The translations under genes and the position numbers were made by a program. This document shows, in pieces, positions 24,897 through 35,042 of a DNA stretch of 36,826 nt (position 1 is the stretch's first letter; the number at the start of each line of letters is the position of its first letter). The DNA is from Bythopirellula sp. GTDB taxonomy: Bacteria > Planctomycetota > Planctomycetia > Pirellulales > Lacipirellulaceae. The stretch spans positions 1 through 36,826 of the forward strand of contig JANQQA010000010.1 in the NCBI GenBank assembly GCA_028285205.1, written 5' to 3'. Below the pieces are notes generated by a model, which saw only the letters and a program-made list of their open reading frames with translations, was not told the origin of the DNA and made no database searches.

Positions 24897-26358
24897 ACCG
24901 AATAGCGCTGCATCGTCTGACGGCGAATCGCGTCGGGCACTGCTGCGGAACATGGCCCTTGGCTTTGGCGGATTAGCCCTCGATTCGCTGCTGGCGCAAC
25001 CCGGTATGACGGCGCCTCGACCGGACGCCTTGCCGAGTCCGCTCGCACCGCAGCAAACTCCACTGCCAGCGCGGGCCAAGCGTGTGATTTTTCTCTTCAT
25101 GCACGGCGGGCCTTCACATATCGACTTGTTTGACCCTAAGCCGAAGCTCGACCAGTACGATGGCAAGCCGTTGCCTTTCGACGGGTCGCGAGTCACCTTC
25201 GCCCAACGCGGCAACCTCATGCGTTCGCCATGGAAGTTTCGCCGCTATGGGGAAAGCGGCATTCCCATGAGCGAGCTATGGCAGTCGCTTCCCGAAGTGG
25301 CCGACGAAATCTGTATGCTGCACTCCGTCTGTGAGACCAACGTGGCTCACGGTGGCGCGTGTATGAAGCTGCACACCGGTTTCGAGTCGGTCGTTGCGCC
25401 CAGCATCGGTTCGTGGATCAGTTACGGCTTGGGAACAGAGAACCAGAACCTGCCGAGTTTCATCACGATATGTCCAACTTCGTTGCACGGGGGCGTGAAC
25501 AACTTTGGAAATGCCTTCCTGCCTTCCATTCACAACGGTGTGCCGTTAGGAACTCCCGGTTATCCGAATACGCTGGCCAAAGATGCTCAGTTCAAGTATC
25601 TGCGCAGTCCACACGCCACACGGGGCCAACAAGAGTTGCAACTGGAGTTGCTGCGCAAGATGCATCGCCATCAAGACGGTGCAGCCGTCGAGCCCGAGTT
25701 GGAGAATCGGCTCAAGTCATTCGAACTTGCCTTTCGCATGCAGATCGCAGCGCCGGAGGCCACCGACCTGTCGCGCGAAACCCAGGCGACACGCCGTCTG
25801 TATGGTATCGACAACGAGCAGACAGAGAACTTTGGCTCGATGTGCCTGTTGGCGCGCCGCTTTGCCGAGCGAGGTGTACGTTTTATCCAGGTTAGCCATG
25901 CACACTCACTGCCGTTTAACAACGAGCAGTGGGACCAGCACTCCCATCTGAAGACCGGCCATTCAATCAACGTCGGGCAAATCGATCGACCGATCACCGG
26001 TTTGCTTCAAGACCTCAAGTCGCGCGGCCTGCTGGACGACACGCTGGTGATTTGGGGTGGAGAATTTGGCCGCACGCCCACCGTCCAAAAGGGAGACGGA
26101 GAACTCGGCCGCGATCATCATCCCGAGGGTTTCACGATGTGGATGGCTGGCGGCGGCGTCAAGCGCGGCTTTCGCTACGGCAAGACAGACGAATTTGGTT
26201 ACTATGCGGTCGAAGATCGTTGCACTATTCACGACCTGCACGCAACCATCCTCTATCTGCTGGGGCTCGATCACACGCGTCTGACCTATCGTCACGCTGG
26301 CCGCGACTTTCGACTCACCGACGTGCAGGGGCAGGTCGCTGAGAAGATTCTCTTGTAA
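24874..26358 (+). CDS. Module A: DUF1501 protein with twin-arginine leader
   Basis: This 494-residue DUF1501 protein starts inside the module A cytochrome gene, overlapping by 23 bp. The leader SRRALLRNMALGFGGLALDS is twin-arginine-like, implying folding and perhaps cofactor loading before export. Core motifs are FLFMHGGPSHIDLFDPKP (near residue 73), WGGEFGRTP, GRDHHPEGFTMWMAGGG and a C-terminal HDLHATILYLLG. DUF1501 belongs to the alkaline phosphatase/sulfatase-like fold group. The conserved GGPSH, EFGR and GRDH motifs plausibly supply metal ligands, an inference from fold only. No sulfatase Cys/Ser-x-Pro-x-Arg signature is seen. It pairs with the cytochrome gene as in modules B and C. Confidence 0.94.
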   Translation: MSLFTSTRPNSAASSDGESRRALLRNMALGFGGLALDSLLAQPGMTAPRPDALPSPLAPQQTPLPARAKRVIFLFMHGGPSHIDLFDPKPKLDQYDGKPLPFDGSRVTFAQRGNLMRSPWKFRRYGESGIPMSELWQSLPEVADEICMLHSVCETNVAHGGACMKLHTGFESVVAPSIGSWISYGLGTENQNLPSFITICPTSLHGGVNNFGNAFLPSIHNGVPLGTPGYPNTLAKDAQFKYLRSPHATRGQQELQLELLRKMHRHQDGAAVEPELENRLKSFELAFRMQIAAPEATDLSRETQATRRLYGIDNEQTENFGSMCLLARRFAERGVRFIQVSHAHSLPFNNEQWDQHSHLKTGHSINVGQIDRPITGLLQDLKSRGLLDDTLVIWGGEFGRTPTVQKGDGELGRDHHPEGFTMWMAGGGVKRGFRYGKTDEFGYYAVEDRCTIHDLHATILYLLGLDHTRLTYRHAGRDFRLTDVQGQVAEKILL

Positions 26359-26444
26359 GCGAAGTAACCGCAAGTCTTCGAGTCCATCGCATCCCACTTT
26401 GAAGATTCGGATGAATTGGTCTCTGCCTAAGAAAACACTAACAA

Positions 26445-26456
26445 AACTTCGAAGTT
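26445..26456. promoter_or_regulatory. 12-bp perfect palindrome, operator candidate
   Basis: AACTTCGAAGTT lies 247 bp before the module B start and 87 bp after the module A stop. Its self-complementary form suits a homodimeric regulator, but there is only one copy and no other support. Confidence 0.3.
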
Positions 26457-26475
26457 GGTCGCTGGGTGTTGTTCT

Positions 26476-26492
26476 TCGCTTGTTGCAAGCGA
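26476..26492. repeat. Perfect hairpin TCGCTTG-TTG-CAAGCGA
   Basis: Seven-base-pair stem with a 3-nt loop. It might be a weak terminator for module A or an RNA structure in the module B leader. The absence of a T-run makes intrinsic termination uncertain. Confidence 0.4.
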
Positions 26493-26702
26493 CCGTCTTC
26501 CAAATCTGTGGCGACTGCTACGCATCCAGGTAATTCCTATTCTTATTCCGAAGTGACAAGCATCAATAATCACCGCCGATGGCGTAGGTTGCCGGTTCAA
26601 TAGCGTTTTTCTGTGCCACGAGTAACTCTTGCGTTCTGCCGCGATTCCAACGAGAATATCGCTGTGCTGGGTACCTTCTCTACTTCTCGAGCGCGTTACC
26701 AC

Positions 26703-29700
26703 ATGATGAGTCGAATCGCTAAGCGTTTTCTGATACTCCTCGCGGTACTGGGAATTGGCGCGGCGCACGTCGTTGCCGCAGATGAGCAGGCCAAGTCGGT
26801 AAGTTATCATCGAGACATTCGCCCAATTTTTCAGGCGCATTGCCAAGGTTGTCATCAACCGGCAAAGGCCAGTGGCGGATATGTGATGACTTCGCTCAAG
26901 ACGCTGCTGTTGGTCGGTGATAGTGAGCAAGTCGCCATCGTTCCGGGCAAGGCCGGCGAGAGCTATCTCTTGGAGCAAATCACCCCAGTCGATGGCGAGG
27001 CGACAATGCCGCCAAACGCACCTCCGCTTAGCGAACACCAAGTCGATCTGATCCGTCGTTGGATCGCTGCGGGTGCCACCGATGACACGCCAACCGATGC
27101 GCGCCCCATCGTGGACGCAGACCACCCACCAGAATACGTCCGCCCGCCGGTGGTCGCCTCGCTGGACCACTCTCCCGATGGAGAGTTGCTGGCCATCGCT
27201 GGATTTCATGAAACCTTGCTGCATCGTGCTGATGGCTCGGGCCTGGTCGCGCGGTTGATCGGCATGTCGGAACGCATTGACTCCGTGCGGTTTTCGCCGG
27301 ACGGTTCCAAGCTGGCTGTGACGGGCGGTTCTCCGGGGCAGATGGGGGAGGTGCAGATATGGGACGTCGGTTCGCATTCGCTAGAGCTGTCGCTGCCAAT
27401 GACCTACGACAGCGTGTACGGTGCATCATGGTCTCCTGACGGCAAGATGCTTGCCTTTGGTTGCACCGACAACACGGTCCGCGCCATTGATGCCGACACC
27501 GGCGAGCAAGTTCTCTACCAGGGCGCGCACAGCGATTGGGTTTTTGATACCGTCTTTTCTGTCGACGGCAGCCATCTGGTGTCGGTGAGCCGAGACATGA
27601 GCGCGAAGCTGATCGATGTGCCCAATGAACGATTTATCGACAACGTGACTTCGATCACGCCGGGCGCCTTGCGCGGCGGAATCAATGCAATCGCCCGACA
27701 TCCTCAGCGTGATCAGCTGTTGTTTGGCGGAGCAGACGGGGTGCCGAAGATTTATCGCATGCACCGCACGACCAAGCGCGTGATCGGCGACGACGCGAAT
27801 CAGCTGCTGCTACTGGGTCCGCTGCCAGGTCGAGTGTTTGGTGTGGACTTCAGCAATGACGGCAAGCTGGTTGCTGCCGGGAGTAGTTCGGATGGTTCGG
27901 GCGCGATCAGGCTGTTTTCGATCGAGGACAAAACCATAAAGCAGCCAATCAGAGAAGGTGGAGAACCTGTCGAGCACGAGGTCCCCGATAGTTTCCAACT
28001 AGTGGCCCAGTTGGACGTCGATGGTGGCGTCTACGCGGTCTCAATCAGTCCTGACAACCGGAGCGTGGCAGCTGCCGGCGCAGACGGTCAGGTGCGCTTG
28101 ATTGACGCGACCACGGGCGAGATCGTCAAGCAATTCCTACCGGTGGAATTGGCAAGCGAAACGCCCGACGCCGATCAGGTCGCAGAGGCCGACGAGCAGC
28201 CGGCAGAATTCCCCGACTATTTGCAAGACATTTCACCCATCTTGGCCCGCGTGGGCTGCAATTCGGGAACTTGCCATGGCGCACAAGACGGTAAGAACGG
28301 CTTCAAGCTGTCGCTACGCGGGTATGATCCGTTGTTCGATCTGCGCGCCTTGACCGACGACGCAACTTCGCGACGCATCAACTTGGCTTCGCCTGCACAG
28401 AGCCTGATGCTCCTGAAGCCAACCGGACAGGTTCCCCACGAAGGTGGGCAACTGCTCACGGAGGACAGTGAGTATTATCAGACCTTGCTGCGATGGATCG
28501 AGGGTGGAGTCCAATACGATCCGGAGTCGGCTCGCGTGACCGCGATCTCTGTTCAACCGGCCAACCCAATTGTTGAAACGATCGGTTCGCAGCAACAAAT
28601 GCGAGTCGTCGCCACCTACGCCGACGGTACAGAGCGCGATGTCACACGTGAAGCGTTCATTGAGAGCGGTGAAACCGAAGTGGCGCAATCGGTGCCGGGG
28701 AAGGCGGGCTTAATCCAGGTCTTGCGTCGGGGCGAAGCGCCGATCTTGGTGCGGTACGAGGGTGCTTACGCCGCAACGACGATCACCGTGATGGGGGATC
28801 GCACAGGATTCGTTTGGTCCGACAAGCCTGTGAATAACGAGATTGATGAGTTCGTTCACGCAAAGCTCAAGCATACCAAGACTTCACTAGCGGACCTCTG
28901 TGACGACTACAGCTTCGTTCGTCGCGTCTATCTTGATTTGACCGGCTTGCCGCCCACGCCTGAGCAAGTTCACGCTTTCATCGAGGACACACGCGAATCG
29001 AAAACCAAACGCGACGAACTGATCGACCAACTCGTTGGCAATGATGAATACGTTGAGCACTGGACCAACAAATGGGCTGACCTGCTGCAAGTGAACAGTA
29101 AATTCCTGGGTCGCGAAGGGGCCGAAGCCTTTCGCAATTGGATCCGAGAAGAAGTGAAAGCCAACACGCCCTACGACGAATTTGCGCGCAAGATCTTAAC
29201 GGCCGTTGGATCGAACAAGGACAACCCAGCGGCGTCCTATTACAAGATTCTTCGCGATCCGGCTGCGACGATGGAGAACACGACGCACTTGTTCCTTGCC
29301 ACACGGTTCAATTGCAATAAGTGCCACGATCATCCCTTCGAGCGTTGGACGCAGGACCAATACTATCAGCTGTCTGCCTACTTCTCCCGTCTCGGCTTCA
29401 AACCCGATCCGGCCAGTGGAGACAAGAAGATTGGTGGGACGGCCGTCGAGGGAGCCAAGCCACTGTTCGAAGTCGTCTTCACAAAACCAGACGGCGAAAT
29501 GACGCATCAGCGCACTGGGAAAGTCGCTGCACCAGAGTTTCCATTCGAATGCGACCACGACTGCGATCATGACGCACCGCGGCACGAACAGTTGGCTGCA
29601 TGGCTGACGGCGGCAGACAATCCATACTTCGCGACCAGCTACGCCAATCGAATCTGGGCCTATCTGATGGGCCGTGGACTCATCGAGCCGATTGACGATA

Positions 29701-31865
29701 TTCGGGCAGGCAATCCGCCGACGAATCCCGAGTTACTGGACTGGCTGACTAGTCAACTGGTCGAAAGCGGTTTCGATACGCAGCAGCTCATGCGTACGAT
29801 ATGCCGATCGCGTACCTACCAATTGGCATTGTCGACCGACCGCTTCAACGAGGACGACACGCTAAACTATTCCCACGCTCGTGCTCGCCGCTTGCCAGCG
29901 GAAGTCCTCTACGATTCGCTCTACCTGACGACAGGAGCAGCGTCGAGGTTCCCGGGTGTCAAGCAGGGGACGCGTGCTGCAGCGCTACCCGATGTTGGCA
30001 TCAAACTGCCCGACGGTTTTCTTGCGAACTTGGGGAGGCCGGCACGCGAAAGCGCGTGCGAATGCGAGCGCACAAGCAGTTTGCAAATGGGCCCCGTGAT
30101 GGCACTGATCAACGGTGCTACCGTCGGTGACGCGATTAGTGATCCGAAGGGTGCAATCGCCAAACTCGTAGCTGACGAGCCCGACGATGCGCGGCTACTC
30201 GAGAAGTTATTTCTACGAATCCTTGGTCGACCAGCGCGCACGGACGAGATCGCCGAGGTCGTCGATGTGATTGAGGACATCGATCCAATTCACGCACAAA
30301 CGGTCGCCCGCTATGAGCAGTACAAAAAGGATATCGCTCCGATCATGCAGCAGCGGCAAGAAGATCGCCGGGCGTTGCTCTCGGCCGCCCAAACCGCGTT
30401 GCACGAACGCCAGGAAACGATTGCTCCAGAGCGGGCGAAACTCGAGCAAGCGCGCATCGATCGAATCGCGGCGGCAAAAAAAGAGCTGAGTGAAGTTCGA
30501 TCCTCGCTGCTGGTGAAGATGTTGGAGTGGGAAACGCAATATCATCATCCCACCAGTTGGGAAGTCATCGATCCTCAGCAGCTCCATTCCAAAACTGGAG
30601 AAGATATCCGTGTGCGCGCCGACAAGAGTGTGTTGGTTGCGGCAGCGAATCGCGGCAACACGACCAATTCGGTCGTGGCACCGATTGATCTGACGGGTAT
30701 CACCGGCGTGCGTCTGGAGACGCTGCTCGACGAGAGCTTGCCCAACAAGGGCCCCGGACGAGCCGCAGACGGTAACTTTGTGGTGAGCGAATTAAACCTC
30801 CGCATTGCCTCGCTTGCGAGTACTCCCACGCCGCTTCACTATGCCTGGGACTTCGCCGCTGACGCTGGCGGGTGGCAGCCTGAAGAGGGAACAACACTTT
30901 CGCAGGAAGCGGGGCAGCTGATCCTCCGCCACGAAGATCGTCAGCAACGCGTACGCATGCCGCTTACGGCTGCGGCTGGACCGTTGGCTGTCGATGTGAC
31001 GGTGAAGGTAACAGATTCCACTCGCCTAGGCGTGTTGTGGACGACGGACGACAAGTCGGAATTCCAAGATGACCAAGCTGTGCGGCAATGGGTGTCGCCA
31101 GGAAATGGTGCTTATCGCACCTATCGCATTCACTTCCAGCCGAAGTCAACGGTTACGGGCCTGCGACTTGAGTTCTTCAAGGGCGGGCCTGAAGTCATCA
31201 TCGACTCGATCCGTCTGGTCGGTGCGGAATCTCCGAAGTTCGGTCAGCAGAAACTCATGAACGCCCAAGCCGACTTTAGCCAAGCCAACTTTAGCGTGAC
31301 AAAGGCCATCGACGGCAAAGACGGGGGCGGAGACGGTGGCTGGGCCGTAGCTCCACATGCTGGTAAGAGGCACGCAGCGACCTTTGAAACCAGCGAAGAC
31401 TACGCAGGCAAGGGAAACGGCTTGCTAGAAGTCGAGTTGGTCCACAATTACCCAGGACCGCACATGCTGGGCAGATTTCGCCTCGCTGTAACTCGGTCGC
31501 CTAAGCCGCTGATGCCCCAATTGCCTGATGAGATCGCCGAGATTCTGGCGACGGTTTCTCAGGATCGATCCTCCGAGCAGCAGCAGAAGTTGATCGACCA
31601 CTACCTGGCTAAGCAACAAACCTATCGAGACCATCAAGCGACACTTAAGAAAGCTAAGGCGCAGGTACCGCCTGATGAGAAGGTCGTTAGTCTCGAAGCG
31701 AGAATAGAAGCACTCAAAAAACCAGTCCCAGAAGATCCCCAACTCGTACGCCTACGCCGTGCCGCGCAGCTGAGTTCGGAACAACTAGCAAACAAGCGCC
31801 TTACCGTCGCGCAAGATGTCGCGTGGGCGCTGCTGAACAGTCCAGAGTTTTTGTATAACCACTAG
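26703..31865 (+). CDS. Module B: giant multi-domain cytochrome c/WD40/DUF1549/DUF1553 protein
   Basis: This 1720-residue exported protein carries a signal peptide ([20 protein letters not shown]). Domains in order: cytochrome domain with CQGCH (47-51); about seven WD40-like blades (about 150-490; repeats of the SPDG type); a second motif CNSGTCH (519-525, CX4CH); a Big-like beta domain (about 610-700); DUF1549 (about 740-900) with [12 protein letters not shown] (from 871); DUF1553 start (about 960-1185). Next come a coiled-coil-like, Gln/Arg/Ala/Glu-rich segment (about 1197-1277), a beta-rich jellyroll-like part, a second helical segment, and the usual DUF1553 ending [15 protein letters not shown]. 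The DUF1553 module thus seems split by about 450 residues. ATG 26703 or 26706 fits the signal peptide. It precedes its DUF1501 partner by 13 bp. Confidence 0.9.
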   Translation: MMSRIAKRFLILLAVLGIGAAHVVAADEQAKSVSYHRDIRPIFQAHCQGCHQPAKASGGYVMTSLKTLLLVGDSEQVAIVPGKAGESYLLEQITPVDGEATMPPNAPPLSEHQVDLIRRWIAAGATDDTPTDARPIVDADHPPEYVRPPVVASLDHSPDGELLAIAGFHETLLHRADGSGLVARLIGMSERIDSVRFSPDGSKLAVTGGSPGQMGEVQIWDVGSHSLELSLPMTYDSVYGASWSPDGKMLAFGCTDNTVRAIDADTGEQVLYQGAHSDWVFDTVFSVDGSHLVSVSRDMSAKLIDVPNERFIDNVTSITPGALRGGINAIARHPQRDQLLFGGADGVPKIYRMHRTTKRVIGDDANQLLLLGPLPGRVFGVDFSNDGKLVAAGSSSDGSGAIRLFSIEDKTIKQPIREGGEPVEHEVPDSFQLVAQLDVDGGVYAVSISPDNRSVAAAGADGQVRLIDATTGEIVKQFLPVELASETPDADQVAEADEQPAEFPDYLQDISPILARVGCNSGTCHGAQDGKNGFKLSLRGYDPLFDLRALTDDATSRRINLASPAQSLMLLKPTGQVPHEGGQLLTEDSEYYQTLLRWIEGGVQYDPESARVTAISVQPANPIVETIGSQQQMRVVATYADGTERDVTREAFIESGETEVAQSVPGKAGLIQVLRRGEAPILVRYEGAYAATTITVMGDRTGFVWSDKPVNNEIDEFVHAKLKHTKTSLADLCDDYSFVRRVYLDLTGLPPTPEQVHAFIEDTRESKTKRDELIDQLVGNDEYVEHWTNKWADLLQVNSKFLGREGAEAFRNWIREEVKANTPYDEFARKILTAVGSNKDNPAASYYKILRDPAATMENTTHLFLATRFNCNKCHDHPFERWTQDQYYQLSAYFSRLGFKPDPASGDKKIGGTAVEGAKPLFEVVFTKPDGEMTHQRTGKVAAPEFPFECDHDCDHDAPRHEQLAAWLTAADNPYFATSYANRIWAYLMGRGLIEPIDDIRAGNPPTNPELLDWLTSQLVESGFDTQQLMRTICRSRTYQLALSTDRFNEDDTLNYSHARARRLPAEVLYDSLYLTTGAASRFPGVKQGTRAAALPDVGIKLPDGFLANLGRPARESACECERTSSLQMGPVMALINGATVGDAISDPKGAIAKLVADEPDDARLLEKLFLRILGRPARTDEIAEVVDVIEDIDPIHAQTVARYEQYKKDIAPIMQQRQEDRRALLSAAQTALHERQETIAPERAKLEQARIDRIAAAKKELSEVRSSLLVKMLEWETQYHHPTSWEVIDPQQLHSKTGEDIRVRADKSVLVAAANRGNTTNSVVAPIDLTGITGVRLETLLDESLPNKGPGRAADGNFVVSELNLRIASLASTPTPLHYAWDFAADAGGWQPEEGTTLSQEAGQLILRHEDRQQRVRMPLTAAAGPLAVDVTVKVTDSTRLGVLWTTDDKSEFQDDQAVRQWVSPGNGAYRTYRIHFQPKSTVTGLRLEFFKGGPEVIIDSIRLVGAESPKFGQQKLMNAQADFSQANFSVTKAIDGKDGGGDGGWAVAPHAGKRHAATFETSEDYAGKGNGLLEVELVHNYPGPHMLGRFRLAVTRSPKPLMPQLPDEIAEILATVSQDRSSEQQQKLIDHYLAKQQTYRDHQATLKKAKAQVPPDEKVVSLEARIEALKKPVPEDPQLVRLRRAAQLSSEQLANKRLTVAQDVAWALLNSPEFLYNH

Positions 31866-31878
31866 GACGAGGTGTAGC

Positions 31879-33348
31879 ATGTTTCGTATTACTGGTGCCC
31901 CGGCAAAAGATCTATGTGATCCGCATCTTCGTCCCACGCGACGCGATGTCATGCGCATCGGCGGGGCCGGCCTGTTCGGCATGTCGCTCGGCCCAATGCT
32001 GCAGTGGCAAGCAGAAGCGGCCGCTGCTGGACACTCCGGTGGCCCTGGGTGGGGTAAGGCCAAGAGCATTATTCTCGTCTACTTGCAGGGCGGCCCTAGC
32101 CATCTCGACCTCTGGGACCCCAAGGAAAATGTTCCGGACAATGTGCGCAGCGCGTTCAAGAACATTTCCACCCAAATCCCTGGCGTGCAATTCACCGAGA
32201 TCCTCCCACGCCTGGCAAAGCTCAATGACCGTTTCACGTTGATCCGCGCAATGAGCTACTCGCCCAACGGTTTGTTCAATCACACGGCGGCCATTTACCA
32301 GATGATGACCGGCTACACGACCGACAAGGTCAGTGCGTCGGGGCAACTTGAACCTCCCAGTCCGAAGGACTTTCCCAACTTTGGTTCCAACATTCTCAAG
32401 CTCCTACCCTATGACGAGCCGATGTTGCCATTCGTGATGCTGCCGCGTCCACTGCAAGAGAGCAACGTCGTGGGCAAAGGCGGCACCGCCGGCTTTCTCG
32501 GGAAGGCTTATGATCCTTACACGCTGTACCCGGAGGGCGACGACATGGACCTCAACAAGATGCAGCGCATCAAAATTGACGACCTAAAGATGCGCCCTGA
32601 CATGTTCTCCGTCCGCCTACAGCGGCGTGCCCGCCTCCGTGAATTGATCGCCAGTCGTACGCCACAATTGGAAAAGGCACTCGAAGGAGAAAACCTCAAT
32701 CAGTATTACAGCAAGGCGCTCAACTTGATCGTCTCGGGAAAAGCGCGCGAAGCGTTCGATCTCAGCAGAGAGTCCCCGGAACTGCGCGACACCTACGGTC
32801 GCAACACCTTTGGAGAGAGTTGCCTGCTGGCGCGACGGCTGGTCGAGGCCGGCACTCGTGTTGTAGAGGTGATTTGGCCGAAGGTAGCCAATTCCGATAA
32901 TCACTCCTGGGATCAGCATGCTGGACTCACTAAACGCATGAAAAACCAATCGGGTCCGATGCTCGACACCGGGCTTTCGGCTTTGCTGGAAGACATGGAC
33001 TCGCGCGGCCTGTTGGACGAGACGCTCGTTGTTGCCGTCGGCGAATTTGGACGCAGTCCGCAAAAGGGGCTCAGCACCAGCGGCAACAACAACACCGCGG
33101 ATGGGCGCGACCACTGGCCGTATTGCTATACGGCACTCATCGCCGGTGCCGGAGTCAAACGCGGTTATGTCCATGGCGCCAGCGACGCGACCGGGTCGGC
33201 GCCGCTCGACGACGCGGTCCATCCGGGCGAACTACTGGCGTCGATCTACCACAGCTTTGGCATCGATCCAGAGACCATGGTGATGAACCATCTCAACCAA
33301 CCACGCGAGCTGGTCAAGGCAAAAGCGGTTACCTCGTTGTTTGCTTAG
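31879..33348 (+). CDS. Module B: DUF1501 protein with twin-arginine leader
   Basis: This 489-residue DUF1501 protein starts 13 bp after the giant cytochrome gene. GAGGTG at 31869-31874 is four bases before ATG 31879. The leader [19 protein letters not shown] is twin-arginine-like. Motifs: [28 protein letters not shown] and [18 protein letters not shown]. This member has Trp where modules A and C have a second His (GRDHHP). Its C-terminus ([20 protein letters not shown]) also differs from the others' LTYRxxGRDFRLTD ending. It therefore looks like a separate subfamily, matched to the larger cytochrome partner. As in the other pairs, an alkaline-phosphatase-like fold is inferred and the substrate is unknown. 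Confidence 0.94.
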   Translation: MFRITGAPAKDLCDPHLRPTRRDVMRIGGAGLFGMSLGPMLQWQAEAAAAGHSGGPGWGKAKSIILVYLQGGPSHLDLWDPKENVPDNVRSAFKNISTQIPGVQFTEILPRLAKLNDRFTLIRAMSYSPNGLFNHTAAIYQMMTGYTTDKVSASGQLEPPSPKDFPNFGSNILKLLPYDEPMLPFVMLPRPLQESNVVGKGGTAGFLGKAYDPYTLYPEGDDMDLNKMQRIKIDDLKMRPDMFSVRLQRRARLRELIASRTPQLEKALEGENLNQYYSKALNLIVSGKAREAFDLSRESPELRDTYGRNTFGESCLLARRLVEAGTRVVEVIWPKVANSDNHSWDQHAGLTKRMKNQSGPMLDTGLSALLEDMDSRGLLDETLVVAVGEFGRSPQKGLSTSGNNNTADGRDHWPYCYTALIAGAGVKRGYVHGASDATGSAPLDDAVHPGELLASIYHSFGIDPETMVMNHLNQPRELVKAKAVTSLFA

Positions 33349-33508
33349 ACGAGTTTTTCTGTGAAGAGCGTGTCAAAACGCGGTCGTATCATGCAGATGA
33401 GGGCTCGGTTCGTGCCAGCCGCAATGGCTTCGTTCACTCTGTGCCAGTCGCCGATCTAACTGCGCGTGCGATTCGGTTGGATGTTCACCATCGGGACTCG
33501 ACACCCAA

Positions 33509-35008
33509 TCATGTCAGAATGTCGTTGACGACGTGACCGTGGATATCGGTGAGGCGGAAGTCACGACCTTGGTAGCGGTAGGTCAGCTTGCGGTGGTCGA
33601 TACCTAACTGGTGCAAGATGGTCGCGTTGAGATCGTGGATATGCATCGTGCCAGGGGTCCAGCTGTCTTTGTTCGGGATCGGCTTCATCGGCGTTCCATC
33701 GGGGTGCGCGATGTTATAGCCGAAATCGTCCGTTTGCCCATAGGTGATGCCAGGCCGCACGCCGCCGCCAGCCATCCACACCGTAAAGCAACGCGGGTGA
33801 TGGTCCCGACCGTAATTTTCCTTGGTTAGCTTACCCTGGCAGTAAGCGGTGCGACCGAATTCACCGCCCCACACCACGAGCGTGTCGTCGAGCATCCCGC
33901 GCTGCTTGAGGTCGGTGATCAAAGCCGCGCAACCCTGATCAACGTCCTTGCACTGTGACTCGTGCTCGCCGGCGAGATTGCCATGCGCGTCCCAGCCTCG
34001 GTGGAAGATCTGGATGTTGCGGACGCCGCGCTCAGCCAGACGTCTGGCATTCAGACAGCAGGCTGCAAACGTGCCGGGCGTACGTGCGTCTTCGCCGTAG
34101 AGTTGGAAGGTTTCCTCGGTCTCTCGTGAAAGGTCCATGAGCTCAGGCACAGAACTCTGCATCCGGTAAGCCATTTCGTGTTGCTTGATGCGGGCGAGTA
34201 TCTCTGGATCGCCGAACTGGTCGTGATGCGCCTGGTTCATAACGGCGAGCGTGTCGAGCTGAGCGCGGCGGTCGTCGCGAGTGACGCCACGAGGGTTGTT
34301 GAGATAGAGCACCGCGTCGCCGTCGCTTCGCAACAGCACTCCTTGATGATCAGACGGAAGGAAGCCTGTGCCCCACAGGCGGGCAAAGAGTGACTGCTCA
34401 GCATGCGCCGACTTCGCGTGCATCACGACGTAGCCGGGCAAGTTGTCGTTCATCCGCCCCAGCCCATAGCTCAGCCACGATCCCAATGAGGGGCGGCCCG
34501 GAACCTGCGAGCCCGTTTGGATATAGGTGACCGCGGGATCGTGATTAATCGCTTCGGTGAATACGCTATGAATGACGCAGAGCTCTTTCGCAACAGTGGC
34601 CGTGTAAGGCAATAGCTCGGAGACCCATATCCCATCGGCATTGTTCTCCTGCTTAGTGAATTTGTACTTGGATGGGCAGACCGGCAGCGTCTTCTGATTG
34701 CTGGTCATCCCGGTAATGCGCTGACCGTCGCGAACGTGCTCCGGCAGATCCTTACCGAAGAAGTCGCGCATCTTCGGCTTGTAATCCCACAGATCGTGGT
34801 GGCTCGGGCCACCTGACATGAACAGATAAATGACCCGCTTTGCCTTAGCGTCATGGTGTAGGCCAGCGATTGGATCTGCGGCAGCCTGCAGATCTGGTGC
34901 GAGCATCCCAGCCAAAGCGGCAGTGCCAACGCCTAGTGCCGCGCGTCCGAACAACTGCCGGCGAGTGCAAAGCAGTTCCGCCTCGCGAATGGGGTCGTGA
35001 TCGGTCAT
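33509..35008 (-). CDS. Module C: DUF1501 protein with twin-arginine leader
   Basis: This 499-residue protein has the leader CTRRQLFGRAALGVGTAALA. The frame is open upstream to 35146, but that part overlaps the module C cytochrome gene. ATG 35008 (or ATG 35020, MGKKMTD) lies just after the cytochrome stop and gives a normal leader. Motifs: YLFMSGGPSHHDLWDYKPK, WGGEFGRTAYCQ, GRDHHPRCFTVWMAGGGV, and the ending LTYRYQGRDFRLTDIHGHVV, as in module A. It carries an extra segment before the C-terminus (HPDGTPMKPIPNKDSW). It is convergent with module B DUF1501 across 160 bp, in which I find no clear terminator. Probably co-transcribed with the upstream cytochrome gene, 34 bp away. Confidence 0.94.
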   Translation of the reverse strand: MTDHDPIREAELLCTRRQLFGRAALGVGTAALAGMLAPDLQAAADPIAGLHHDAKAKRVIYLFMSGGPSHHDLWDYKPKMRDFFGKDLPEHVRDGQRITGMTSNQKTLPVCPSKYKFTKQENNADGIWVSELLPYTATVAKELCVIHSVFTEAINHDPAVTYIQTGSQVPGRPSLGSWLSYGLGRMNDNLPGYVVMHAKSAHAEQSLFARLWGTGFLPSDHQGVLLRSDGDAVLYLNNPRGVTRDDRRAQLDTLAVMNQAHHDQFGDPEILARIKQHEMAYRMQSSVPELMDLSRETEETFQLYGEDARTPGTFAACCLNARRLAERGVRNIQIFHRGWDAHGNLAGEHESQCKDVDQGCAALITDLKQRGMLDDTLVVWGGEFGRTAYCQGKLTKENYGRDHHPRCFTVWMAGGGVRPGITYGQTDDFGYNIAHPDGTPMKPIPNKDSWTPGTMHIHDLNATILHQLGIDHRKLTYRYQGRDFRLTDIHGHVVNDILT

Positions 35009-35042
35009 CTTCTTTCCCATGCGGTTGTGTTGTGAGATTCGA

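Larger units (their letters stand above)
26359..26702. promoter_or_regulatory. Intergenic region between modules A and B
   Basis: 344 bp with no credible gene. It holds a 12-bp perfect palindrome (AACTTCGAAGTT, 26445-26456) and a 7-bp-stem hairpin (TCGCTTG-TTG-CAAGCGA, 26476-26492). No T-run follows the hairpin. A terminator for module A and/or a promoter and operator for module B must lie here. The module B frame is open back to 26613 but the signal peptide places its start at 26703. Confidence 0.5.
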
